Positions 9,188 through 17,603 of a DNA stretch of 64,000 bases are shown piece by piece. The first letter of the stretch is position 1. The number at the start of each line of letters is the position of its first letter. The DNA comes from DATKWS01 sp035529435 (GTDB taxonomy: Bacteria > Krumholzibacteriota > Krumholzibacteriia > Krumholzibacteriales > Krumholzibacteriaceae), in the NCBI GenBank assembly GCA_035529435.1, contig DATKWS010000154.1, positions 1-64,000 on the forward strand, in the 5' to 3' direction. Both the position numbers and the translations under genes were made by a program. The notes below the pieces were generated by a model that made no database searches, was not told the DNA's origin, and saw only the letters and a list, made by a program, of their open reading frames with translations.

Positions 9188-10201
9188 GTGTTCGACAACT
9201 TGGCGAATATCCACGACATTCCGCTTCTCATCGAAAAAATTCGGCAGGGACGATTCACGAATATACTCTCAAGGATCGTTTCGCGCAGGGGCGACTGGAC
9301 ATTCAAGACATGGGATCATCTGGAGTATGCGCCGAAGAACTGGTGGGACATTCCGGATGTCATGAGGCGGTGGAACCGGATGATCTCGGGGGATCCGGAT
9401 GTCGATTACTTTTCCTATTTCATGAACCGTTTCTACGCCGGCAAATCATCCTTGCGGGCTCTTTCCCTCGGCTGCGGGACCGGCCACCGCGAGCTCGACC
9501 TGGCCGCGCTCGATCAGTTCAGCCGTATCGATGCCATCGATCGATCCGAGAAACGGATAGCGCACGCCCGCGCCAAGGCGCGGGAGCGTGGGTACGATCA
9601 GCTGATACGGTACCAAGCGGGTGACGTGTTTTCGATGGAGCTATGCGATTCCTGTTACGACCTGGTGATCGTCGAGCAATCGCTGCACCACTTTTCGCCG
9701 CTCGAGACGATCCTCCGCATGATCGGCCACTGCCTGAGCCAGGACGGGTTCCTGTTATTCAACGAGTTCACGGGACCGTCCCGTTTCCAGTGGACCGACA
9801 AACAGATCGAGGCGGTAAACGGCCTTCTCTCTCTCCTGCCCGAACGTTACCGTATCAGATGGAAGAGCAGGACGCTGAAGAGGCGGGTGCATCGGCCCGG
9901 ACGCCTCGGCATGATACTCTACGATTCAACCGAAGCGGTCGAATCCTCACGCATTCTACCTCACATACACAAGTTGTTCGATGTCGTCGAGCTCGCCGGC
10001 TACGGCGGAACCGTGCTGCAGCTTCTGTTCAACGATATCGCCCATAATTTTCTCTCGAACGATAACGAGACCAAGCGGCTCCTCGCTCTGTGTTTCGATG
10101 CGGAGGACGAGCTTCTCGAGAGCGGGCAGCTCGAGAGCGATTTTATCGTCGGCATCTGCAGAAAAAGGACTCCGGCGGATTCGCCGGACATCACGGGATG
10201 A
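9188..10201 (+). CDS. Class I SAM-dependent methyltransferase
   Basis: A 337-residue cytoplasmic protein with motif I ALSLGCGTGH at 91-100, acidic residue strand IDAIDRS, and the post-motif QAGDVFSMEL followed by LVIVEQSLHHF, typical of methyltransferase-11/25 domains. The N-terminal 90 residues and the C-terminal 120 residues are not recognised; the latter may form a substrate cap. A GTG start is chosen because GAGAGGA sits 7 bases upstream. The gene converges on kynureninase and their ends overlap by 11 bases. The acceptor is unknown; related enzymes occur near glycosyltransferases, and a GT4 gene lies 1.5 kb downstream. Confidence 0.75.
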   Translation: MFDNLANIHDIPLLIEKIRQGRFTNILSRIVSRRGDWTFKTWDHLEYAPKNWWDIPDVMRRWNRMISGDPDVDYFSYFMNRFYAGKSSLRALSLGCGTGHRELDLAALDQFSRIDAIDRSEKRIAHARAKARERGYDQLIRYQAGDVFSMELCDSCYDLVIVEQSLHHFSPLETILRMIGHCLSQDGFLLFNEFTGPSRFQWTDKQIEAVNGLLSLLPERYRIRWKSRTLKRRVHRPGRLGMILYDSTEAVESSRILPHIHKLFDVVELAGYGGTVLQLLFNDIAHNFLSNDNETKRLLALCFDAEDELLESGQLESDFIVGICRKRTPADSPDITG

Positions 10202-11483
10202 GCCTTCTCTTGACGTCGTACTTCTCGAATGCCCCGGTATCGACGATCTCCCGCAGCACCACGGCCAACCGCCATAGCTCGTGATAGGTGTTGTAGAGGG
10301 GAATGGGAGCGATCCGGATGATATCGGGAGGGCGGTAGTCGGGTATCACGCCCCTCTCGATGAGCGCCTCCTTGATGCGCATCGCTTCCCGCTCGTGTAC
10401 CAGCGCCACGTGACCGCCGCGCCGCGCCGCCTCTCGTGGCGTGCCGATGGAGAAGGCGTACGGTTCCGGTCCGAGAAGCGCGTCGGCGAGAAAGATCAGG
10501 TAGCCGGTCATGGTGAGTGATTTCTCCCGGATTCTTCCGATGCCCGCCTCCAGCGTGATCTCGAGAGCGCCCTGCGCGGCCGCCGCGCCGAGGATGCCGG
10601 GCGACGAGACCTGCCAGCCGCCGGCGCTCGGCGCATGCTCGAACGCGAGGTTCATATCGAATTGCCGCTCCTTGATGCAGCCGAACCAACCGGCGAGCGC
10701 CGGATAGCGGTCGAAGTGCCTCTTGTTGAGATACAGGAAGGCGGGACTGCCGGGACCGCCGTTGAGGTACTTGTAACTGCACCAGACGGCGAAATCGACT
10801 CCCCAGCGGTCGAAATAATGTGGAACGGCGCCGATGGAATGGCTGCAATCGAACCCGATAATGATTCCGTAGCGGTGCGCGGCCTCCGTCAAGGCCTCCA
10901 TGTCGAGCAGTTGCCCGCTCCGGTACAGAACCGATGGGAGGAGGATCAGGGCGACCTTCCCGCTCATGGAATCGATAATGGCGGATTCCTCGAGCGGGGA
11001 GTGACCGTCCGGGGGTACAAGAAGCAGTTCCTCGTCGGGTTTCAGACCGCTGAGCGCGATCTGGCTCTTCAGCGCGTAGATATCGGTGGGAAAATCCAAT
11101 GATGAGGCGATGATTTTCGTTCGGCCGTTACGAGGATGGTAGAACGTGCTCACCAGCGAGTGGATGTTGAAGGTCGTCGTTCCCGTTGCGACGACCTCGG
11201 CCGGTTCCGCCCCCACGAGGGGCGCGGCCATCTCCCCCAACCGCTCGGCGAGATGGAACCACGGCACCTCACCGTCGAGCCACCCCTTGATGCCCTTCGT
11301 CCTCCACTCGTGCACGACGCGCTGCAGCGACCGCTCGGCGTCGCGCGAGAGAAGTCCCAGGGAATTGCCGTCCACGTAGATCGTGCCCGCCGGTATGTAG
11401 AACCGATCGCGAAACGGGGAAAGGGGATCGTCACGGTCGAGACCGCGGGCGCATCTCTCGCTGGTGTCGAATCTCCGTTCCAT
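10191..11483 (-). CDS. kynU: Kynureninase
   Basis: The 430-residue product matches PLP-dependent kynureninase over its full length. It hydrolyses kynurenine or 3-hydroxykynurenine to anthranilate or 3-hydroxyanthranilate plus alanine. Visible features are YVDGNSLG near the N-terminus, the phosphate-binding turn with TTTFNIH (102-108), FDCSHSIGAVPH with Asp212, and the Schiff-base lysine in CSYKYLNGGPG (Lys238). The C-terminal GWFGC, FEHAPSAGGWQVSSP and the terminal RIAPIPLYNTYHELW are also typical. No other tryptophan-degradation gene is adjacent, so it may serve NAD synthesis or anthranilate supply from elsewhere in the genome. Confidence 0.93.
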   Translation of the reverse strand: MERRFDTSERCARGLDRDDPLSPFRDRFYIPAGTIYVDGNSLGLLSRDAERSLQRVVHEWRTKGIKGWLDGEVPWFHLAERLGEMAAPLVGAEPAEVVATGTTTFNIHSLVSTFYHPRNGRTKIIASSLDFPTDIYALKSQIALSGLKPDEELLLVPPDGHSPLEESAIIDSMSGKVALILLPSVLYRSGQLLDMEALTEAAHRYGIIIGFDCSHSIGAVPHYFDRWGVDFAVWCSYKYLNGGPGSPAFLYLNKRHFDRYPALAGWFGCIKERQFDMNLAFEHAPSAGGWQVSSPGILGAAAAQGALEITLEAGIGRIREKSLTMTGYLIFLADALLGPEPYAFSIGTPREAARRGGHVALVHEREAMRIKEALIERGVIPDYRPPDIIRIAPIPLYNTYHELWRLAVVLREIVDTGAFEKYDVKRRLIP

Positions 11484-11670
11484 GAGGTGATTGTACGGGG
11501 CCGGCGGGAATTTTTCAATCGATCAACGATCCGGGAATGCTCCGGGAAGCGAGCGGATCGGGGCGGTGCCGTTATCACCGGTGAACATTTTCCTTGAGGT
11601 AATGACTGGTTAATTACTAATATATTGGCATTAAGAAGGTTACTGTATTTTTCCAAATGAGTGTGTGTTG

Positions 11671-12861
11671 ATGAGCACGGATCATGGGGGAAAGGGCCCG
11701 GGTGGCGTGATGGGGGGCGGCTCCCCCCGGGCGTTGCGCGTCTGTCTGATCGTTCCGAAGCTCCAGATCGGGGGCGCCGAGAATCAGGTGCTGCATCTCC
11801 TGGAACACCTGGACCGTTCGCGCTTCACCGTGTCGTTGTGCTGTCTCGTACACGGGGACCGTAAGATGGAGGAGCGCGCGGAGCGGTATGCGGAGCCCCT
11901 CTTCGTCCTCGGTTTCCGGTGGCGCCTGTTTCCCGTCGCCTTCGTCCGCCTCGTGCGCTTTCTCAAGTGGGGCCGGTTCGATGTGCTGCATTGCCACCTC
12001 CCGCTCGCCGACATGATCGGACGGATCGCGGGGCGTATCGCCCTCGTTCCCGTGCTCGTCACGACCGAGCACGGCAAGCATCTCTGGAAGCCGTGGTGGC
12101 ATCTCCTGCTCGAGCGGATGGTCGCGCGTTTCACCGATCTCAGGATCTGCGTCAGCCAGGATATAGCGGATATCAGAAAGCGCCGGGAGGGCACACCCCC
12201 CGGGAAACTCGTGTGCATTCCGAATGCGGTGGATCCGGCCTCATTCAGGAGGGTGGAACGGGGGCGCGCCGCCGTCATGGCGGAGTTCGACTGGGATGCC
12301 GCCGATCCACTCGTGCTCTCGGTCGGGCGCCTCGTCGTGGCCAAGGATTACCCGACGCTCGTGGAGACCGTGTCCCTTCTGCGGGAGCGGTTTCCCGATG
12401 CACGGTGCCTTATCGTCGGAGATGGCGACCGCAGGGGAGAGATCGCCGGTGCAATCGAGCGGTACGGCGCCGGCGGGCGGGTGATGCTCGCCGGGGCCCG
12501 GCGTGATATCGTCGACCTACTCGCAGCGGCGGACGTATTCGTCCTGTCATCGATCCGCGAGGGGCTGCCGGTTTCGCTGCTCGAGGCGATGGCCGCCGGT
12601 ACCGCGATCGTGGCAACGGCGGTCGGTGGTATACCGGATGCGATCACCGACGGTGAGAGTGGCCTGCTCGTGCCCCCCGGTGACGCGAACGTACTGGCAG
12701 ACGCCCTTGCCCGGTGCCTGGAGGATCCCGGCCTGAGAAAAAGACTCGGGGCGGCGGCATCGCTCGAGGTCGAGCGGCGATTCAGCGTGAACAGCGCGGT
12801 CGAGCGTATCGGGACGCTATATCGTGAAATGTACGGGCGAAAGAAGCGGGAGCGAGCATGA
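11671..12861 (+). CDS. GT4-family glycosyltransferase
   Basis: A 396-residue GT-B glycosyltransferase. The N-terminal half contains VCLIVPKLQIGGAENQVLHLL, the usual GT4 donor-independent opening. The C-terminal half has LVLSVGRLVVAKDYPTLVE, the LIVGDG strand and the ADVFVLSSIREGLPVSLLEAMAAG motif that binds the nucleotide-sugar. It should transfer a sugar onto a lipid-linked or surface glycan at the inner membrane face. The ATG at 11671 has only a weak upstream site; starts at GTG 11665 or ATG 11710 are possible. It is the first gene of a same-strand run with the deacetylase (34 bases later), the CapK-PanD fusion and the PanD-like gene. Confidence 0.88.
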   Translation: MSTDHGGKGPGGVMGGGSPRALRVCLIVPKLQIGGAENQVLHLLEHLDRSRFTVSLCCLVHGDRKMEERAERYAEPLFVLGFRWRLFPVAFVRLVRFLKWGRFDVLHCHLPLADMIGRIAGRIALVPVLVTTEHGKHLWKPWWHLLLERMVARFTDLRICVSQDIADIRKRREGTPPGKLVCIPNAVDPASFRRVERGRAAVMAEFDWDAADPLVLSVGRLVVAKDYPTLVETVSLLRERFPDARCLIVGDGDRRGEIAGAIERYGAGGRVMLAGARRDIVDLLAAADVFVLSSIREGLPVSLLEAMAAGTAIVATAVGGIPDAITDGESGLLVPPGDANVLADALARCLEDPGLRKRLGAAASLEVERRFSVNSAVERIGTLYREMYGRKKRERA

Positions 12862-12895
12862 TGCGCGGTGGAATCAGTCCGCGCGGGGAGGTTCG

Positions 12896-14098
12896 ATGGA
12901 AATACGGGGCGTACCGGTCGTCATGTACCACGGCGTGGGTCCCACGCTGGAGACATGGCAGTGGCGGTATCTCATCACTCCCCTCGCGGTGTTCGAGGGG
13001 CAGATGCGGCGGCTGCGCGATGAAGGATGGCACACGATAACCCTCGCACGTCTCCACGATCACCTGTCCCGGGGGACGAGGCTCCCCGCGCGGTCCGTCG
13101 TTCTCACCTTCGACGACGGTTACCTGGACAACTGGGTTTATGCCTACCCGGTCCTCAAGAGGTTCGGTCATCACGCCGTCATATGGATGAGCACCGATTT
13201 CGTCGATCCGTGCGGGACGGCGCGGCCGACCCTCGAGGATTACCGGGCAGGCAGGATCCCGCGCGGCGAGCTTCCCGGTCCGGGGTACCTCTCGTGGGAG
13301 GAAATGCGGCGGATGGTGGAGAGCGGGCATGTGGAAATTCAGAGTCACGCCAGGACGCACACGTGGTACCCGAGTGGACCGGAGATCATCGATTTTCATA
13401 GGCCGAGCGGGGTCGGCGCTTACATGCCGCCGCCCTGGCTGGGCTGGAACATGTTCCCCGAAAGGAAATACGAGTACATGACGGCGGGCCTCGAGGACCT
13501 CGTACCGTACGGAACGCCGGTCTACCGTCACACCAAAGCGCTTGCCGGAAGACGGTACTTCGAGGATCCCGGGCTGATGGAACTGCTCACCGAGCGGGTA
13601 AAGGAGGGAGGGGGGCGGGCCTTCTTCACGAAGTCCGGCTGGCGGCGGGAGCTGCGGGGGCTCGCCGACCGGCATCCTCCCGGCGGCGGGCGGTTCGAGA
13701 CGGACAGCGAGTACGAGGAGCGGGTCCGCATGGAGCTCGCGGAATCGCGCGGTGCGATCGCGGGCGCGCTCGGTACTGCAGTCGATTATCTCTGCTGGCC
13801 CGGTGGTGGCAGGAACGCCGTGACGATCCGCATCGCAGAAGAGGTCGGATACCTCGCCACGACGACCCATTTTCTCGATACGGAGCGGCGCAACGTCTAC
13901 GGCCAGGATCCGCGCGAGATCAATCGGATCGGCAGTGGGGCGCCTTGGGTGTGGCGCGGCACCGTCATCATGAACACCGAACCGCGTTTCTTCACCGCCT
14001 TGCTCGAGGCGTTCGCGGGAAATAAAAAATCGCTTTTAACGGCGCGACTCTATAAATTAAAATACCTCTTCCGGCATTTCCTGTTCGGGTGGGAGTGA
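12896..14098 (+). CDS. NodB-type polysaccharide deacetylase
   Basis: A 400-residue carbohydrate esterase family 4 protein. Motif 1 is LTFDDGYLDN (catalytic and metal Asp pair), motif 2 is SHARTHTW (metal His pair), and a later CWPGGGRN corresponds to the substrate-lining motif. An insert of roughly 140 residues between motifs 2 and 3 is longer than in minimal NodB domains. The likely role is removal of N- or O-acetyl groups from an extracellular polysaccharide. No signal peptide is visible, as in EPS-cluster deacetylases of this type. The ATG at 12896 follows GGGGAGG by 4 bases; the frame is open back to 12824 without a site. It follows the GT4 gene closely. Confidence 0.85.
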   Translation: MEIRGVPVVMYHGVGPTLETWQWRYLITPLAVFEGQMRRLRDEGWHTITLARLHDHLSRGTRLPARSVVLTFDDGYLDNWVYAYPVLKRFGHHAVIWMSTDFVDPCGTARPTLEDYRAGRIPRGELPGPGYLSWEEMRRMVESGHVEIQSHARTHTWYPSGPEIIDFHRPSGVGAYMPPPWLGWNMFPERKYEYMTAGLEDLVPYGTPVYRHTKALAGRRYFEDPGLMELLTERVKEGGGRAFFTKSGWRRELRGLADRHPPGGGRFETDSEYEERVRMELAESRGAIAGALGTAVDYLCWPGGGRNAVTIRIAEEVGYLATTTHFLDTERRNVYGQDPREINRIGSGAPWVWRGTVIMNTEPRFFTALLEAFAGNKKSLLTARLYKLKYLFRHFLFGWE

Positions 14099-14225
14099 TC
14101 GCAGCAGACCGTTGCGCCGGCGGGCACCCGGATCGCGTGTGATCGAAAGGCCGGTTTCCCGGGCGGTTCGCCGGGCGCAGCGTGCCGCCGTCCCGCAGGG
14201 CTGAAAGAAAGGGAACGGAGAACGT

Positions 14226-15947
14226 ATGACCGTGCCGCTGCATCCGGCATTCGTGAGGAACGTGATCTACCCTCTCTACCGGGGGCTGCGTGGTGACAGG
14301 GTGCTGGAGACGCTCGCAGAGCTGGAACGGAACCAGTGGATGTCCCGCGAGGAGCTGGATGACCTCCAGTGGCGTCGGTTGCAGCATCTTCTCGACCGGG
14401 TAACCACCCATGTGCCCTTCTATCGAGCGCTGTTTGCCGAGCACGGGCTGAAGGTGGAGGATATTCAAGGCCCCGGAGACTTCCGGAAGGTGCCGCTGCT
14501 TACCAAGGAGATCATCCGGGCCGAGGGTCTCCGTCTCACTTCGCGGGACCCGTTCCGGAAGGGGTACGCATCCAGCACAGGGGGATCAACGGGGGAGCCG
14601 CTCTACTTTTTCTGCGATCGCGCCGCCGGTCCGCTTCGACGCGCCAACACCCTCCGCGGCTACCGCTGGGCGGGAGTCGACGTGGGGGCACGCCAGGTGA
14701 TACTCTGGGGCGTTCATCTCGATGTCTCCGCCAGGGAGCGATTCGTCGATGCGATGAAGAATTATTTCAACAACATCATGTATCTCTCGACATTCGATAT
14801 GTCCGACCGCTCGCTGCTGCGGTATGCAGCGCGGATGAGACGATTCCGCCCCGGTCTCGTCGTCGGCTATCCTTCCGCGCTCGCATTGCTGGCCGAGTTC
14901 TGCGCGAAACGAAGCATGCGTGTTCCGCGGCCGGATGCGGTCGTGACGAGCGGCGAGCGCCTCTTCCCGAACCAGCGGGAGACGGTCGAGTCGATATTCG
15001 GCGCGCCCGTCTTCGACCGGTACGGGAGCCGGGAATTCGCAAACGTCGCGCATGAGTGCGGCGAGCACAAGGGAGTGCACGTATTCTCGGATCTCTTCTA
15101 CGTGGAGGTGGTAACGGAGGACGGCCGGCCCGCCAGGACGGGGGAAGTGGGTGAGATCGTTGTGACCGACCTTTTCAATCTCTACATGCCGTTTGTCCGC
15201 TACCGCACCGGTGATCTCGCCGTGCCGGCCGACCGGCCCTGCCCGTGCGGGAGGGCGTTGCCGCTCCTCGAGCGCGTCGAGGGAAGGAGCTTCGACATCA
15301 TCGTGACACCGGACGGCACATCGGTGGGTGGATTTTTCTGGACGTGGCTCTCGCGTGCCGTCCCGGGGATCGACCGGTTCCAGATAGAACAGCATGACCG
15401 GAGCGGCATCATCTTTCGCATCGTACCGGGACCCGCCTGGAAAAACGAATTCAAGCACCGGCTGGAAACCAAGATCAAGGAGAACTGCGGTGAGGGATTC
15501 CGCGTCGAATTCGTGTTCGTCGATGACATTCCCCTCACTCCTTCTGGCAAAGCACGATTCATAGTAGCCCGCATCGAGGAGCGGGAGGTCGTCAAATCGA
15601 AGATCCACAAGGCGCATGTCACCGCCGAAGACCCCGGCCGCATGGATTGTCTCGTGATCGACGGGGAGTTGCTGGACCGCGGTGATATCATGCCGTACGA
15701 GAAGATTCTGATCGTCGACAATACGAACGGCGCGCGCATCGAGACATTCGCCGCCAGGGGCGGGCGGGGGAGTGGAGCGATCATCGCCGGTGGCGCCGTC
15801 TCCCGGCATATTCGCGCGGGGGACGAGATCAGCATCATGGCGTTCACCTGGTCCGACGGCACGGTGGAATCGTTCCGCAATCTTCTCGTCGATGAAAACA
15901 ACAGATTCATCCGGTACATGACGGACGTCGCCGGCGGGCGACTGTAG
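14226..15947 (+). CDS. CapK/PaaK-like adenylate-forming ligase fused to a PanD-like domain
   Basis: One uninterrupted 573-residue frame. Residues ~1-455 are a CapK / phenylacetate-CoA-ligase-like enzyme: SSTGGSTGEP (nucleotide loop), FDRYGSREF, RYRTGDLAV, CPCGRALPLLERVEGR and the C-terminal catalytic-lysine motif LTPSGKAR are all present. From ~458 a full-length aspartate 1-decarboxylase (PanD)-like domain follows, beginning KSKIHKAHVT. In E. coli PanD numbering it keeps Lys9, His11, Thr16, Arg54 and Thr57. It has Asp-Cys where the self-cleaving Gly24-Ser25 should be, Phe for Tyr58 and Gly for Asn72, so it probably cannot form a pyruvoyl group by the normal route. The CapK part should activate a carboxylate as an acyl-adenylate. 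GGAG lies 5 bases before the ATG. The next gene is a second PanD-like protein. Confidence 0.85.
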   Translation: MTVPLHPAFVRNVIYPLYRGLRGDRVLETLAELERNQWMSREELDDLQWRRLQHLLDRVTTHVPFYRALFAEHGLKVEDIQGPGDFRKVPLLTKEIIRAEGLRLTSRDPFRKGYASSTGGSTGEPLYFFCDRAAGPLRRANTLRGYRWAGVDVGARQVILWGVHLDVSARERFVDAMKNYFNNIMYLSTFDMSDRSLLRYAARMRRFRPGLVVGYPSALALLAEFCAKRSMRVPRPDAVVTSGERLFPNQRETVESIFGAPVFDRYGSREFANVAHECGEHKGVHVFSDLFYVEVVTEDGRPARTGEVGEIVVTDLFNLYMPFVRYRTGDLAVPADRPCPCGRALPLLERVEGRSFDIIVTPDGTSVGGFFWTWLSRAVPGIDRFQIEQHDRSGIIFRIVPGPAWKNEFKHRLETKIKENCGEGFRVEFVFVDDIPLTPSGKARFIVARIEEREVVKSKIHKAHVTAEDPGRMDCLVIDGELLDRGDIMPYEKILIVDNTNGARIETFAARGGRGSGAIIAGGAVSRHIRAGDEISIMAFTWSDGTVESFRNLLVDENNRFIRYMTDVAGGRL

Positions 15948-16027
15948 TCTTTCCTCTCTGCTGCGGATGTGTTATATTTTCCCTGCATCGTTACGGTTCG
16001 CAGTGGATCCACTCGGTGGTGAGCGTG

Positions 16028-16387
16028 ATGAAACGACTGTTTCTCAAGTCGATGATACTCAAGGCGTTGGTGACGCAAGCCGATGTCGGGTATGTGGGGA
16101 GTATCACGATCGACGAGGATTTGATCGAAAAGACCGGTCTCCACGAGAACGAGAGCGTGCTGGTCGTTGATCGCTCGAGCGGAAACAGGCTTCAAACCTA
16201 CGTCATCAGGGGAGAGCGGGGAAGTGGAATAATCGGCATGAACGGCGCCTCGGCCCATCTCATCACCGAGGGAAACATCGTCGACGTCATGGCCTTCACC
16301 CGGTCATCCGTCGAGATACATCCCCTCTGTATTGAAGTAGACCGGCATAATAGATTCTCCCGCTACGTCACCGATGGGACGGTCTGA
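16028..16387 (+). CDS. PanD-like protein with intact Gly-Ser site but missing Lys9/His11
   Basis: A 119-residue stand-alone protein homologous to aspartate 1-decarboxylase, which makes beta-alanine using a self-generated pyruvoyl group. GYVGSITID holds the Gly24-Ser25 cleavage site. Arg54 (GNRLQTY), Thr57, Tyr58 and Asn72 (GMNGASAH) are kept. Aligned without gaps from Arg3 to Ser25, Lys9 is Met and His11 is Leu. The C-terminal tail NRFSRYVTD parallels NRFIRYMTD in the fused domain upstream, so the two are close paralogues. It lies 80 bases after the fusion gene. GGTGAG precedes the ATG by 4 bases; in-frame GTG codons at 16016 and 16019 are alternatives. It could be the pyruvoyl-bearing partner of the fused domain or a repurposed decarboxylase. 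Confidence 0.82.
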   Translation: MKRLFLKSMILKALVTQADVGYVGSITIDEDLIEKTGLHENESVLVVDRSSGNRLQTYVIRGERGSGIIGMNGASAHLITEGNIVDVMAFTRSSVEIHPLCIEVDRHNRFSRYVTDGTV

Positions 16388-16423
16388 TTTCCACGTGCAC
16401 GGTATTGCGAGAAAGAGGACGCG

Positions 16424-17551
16424 ATGTTCCGGAAAACAATTCGCCTTTTCAGGCTGTTCGGAATTCCGGTTGAGCTCGATCTGAGCTGGATATTGATTCT
16501 GGTGCTGGTCACATGGACCTTCGCGACGGGGTACTACCCGGAGAATTTCCCCGGATTGTTCTCGATCGGTGAACGTTGGCTCATCGGGCTGATTACCGCA
16601 CTCCTGCTCTTCGCATCGATCCTCCTGCACGAGTTCAGCCACTCGCTGGTCGCCATTCGCAACGGACTGCCCATTCGAAGGATTACCCTCTTTATGTTCG
16701 GCGGCGTCGCACAGATGGACCGCGAGGTCGATGATCCCCTCGTCGAGCTCAAGATGGCGGCGGCGGGCCCTCTGATGAGTGTGATCCTCGCCGCGCTCTT
16801 CTATTCTCTGTCCCTGCTGTCCCGCAGCCTGTTCATCGTGCCGGTGCTGATGCGGTCGCTCGCCAATCTCAATGTCGCCGTGCTCGTCTTCAACATGGTG
16901 CCCGGATTTCCGCTCGATGGCGGCCGGATACTGCGGGCAGCCATCTGGTACAGAACGGGAAATCTACGACGCGCGACCAGGATCGCGAGCCGGATCGGGA
17001 GCGGATTTGCGATCCTGTTGATGCTGGCCGGTTTATTTTTCTTCATCAGCTATGGAAGTTTCATCGGCGGGCTGTGGTTGATATTCATCGGTTTCTTTCT
17101 CCGACAGGCCGCCAGGAGCGGATACATGATGGTGGCCTTCAAGGAGACGCTCGGGCATATGCGGGTCGCCGAGGTCATGCAGCCGGATGTCGTGACGGTG
17201 GACGTCTCGAGCACCCTTTCGAGTCTCGTGGATGATTATTTCCTCCGTTACCACTACAGCTCGTTCCCCGTGGTCGAGGGCCGCATCCTCAGGGGGATCA
17301 TCTCACTGGAGGATCTGCGGAACACCGATCGTACAATATGGCAAGAGGTTACGGTCGGGGAGGTGCTGGATCCCGCGTTCGCCGCACATATCCTGCACCC
17401 GCACGATCCCGCCGAGAAACTGCTGCACTTCATCATGCGCAAGGGGTACGACCGGCTGCCCGTCGTGGATGATGACGGGTCGGTGGTCGGTGTCGTAACG
17501 AGGCAGGATCTCCTCGCGACGATCAAGGTGATGACCTCTCTCAAGGAGTGA
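16424..17551 (+). CDS. Site-2 protease family (M50) membrane metalloprotease with CBS pair
   Basis: A 375-residue membrane protein. The zinc motif HEFSH is at 69-73 in a transmembrane helix, and the second metal motif is NMVPGFPLDGGRIL at 157-170, with Asp165 as the third ligand. Helices continue to about residue 235. Two CBS domains follow (MRVAEVMQPDVVTV and VGEVLDPAF), which commonly bind adenosine nucleotides and regulate activity. The enzyme should cleave membrane-embedded substrates, for example anti-sigma factors. It begins 36 bases after the PanD-like gene, so it may be co-transcribed, but no functional link is evident. Confidence 0.9.
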   Translation: MFRKTIRLFRLFGIPVELDLSWILILVLVTWTFATGYYPENFPGLFSIGERWLIGLITALLLFASILLHEFSHSLVAIRNGLPIRRITLFMFGGVAQMDREVDDPLVELKMAAAGPLMSVILAALFYSLSLLSRSLFIVPVLMRSLANLNVAVLVFNMVPGFPLDGGRILRAAIWYRTGNLRRATRIASRIGSGFAILLMLAGLFFFISYGSFIGGLWLIFIGFFLRQAARSGYMMVAFKETLGHMRVAEVMQPDVVTVDVSSTLSSLVDDYFLRYHYSSFPVVEGRILRGIISLEDLRNTDRTIWQEVTVGEVLDPAFAAHILHPHDPAEKLLHFIMRKGYDRLPVVDDDGSVVGVVTRQDLLATIKVMTSLKE

Positions 17552-17603
17552 TCCCGCCGGCGCCGCGGGACGTGCGGGCGCCGATCGGTCCCCCGCCGCG
17601 TTT

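Noticed and set aside
11623..11650. TTGGCA followed by AT-rich sequence upstream of the GT4 gene, considered as a sigma-54 promoter
   Set aside because: The -12 GC element is missing at the required spacing.
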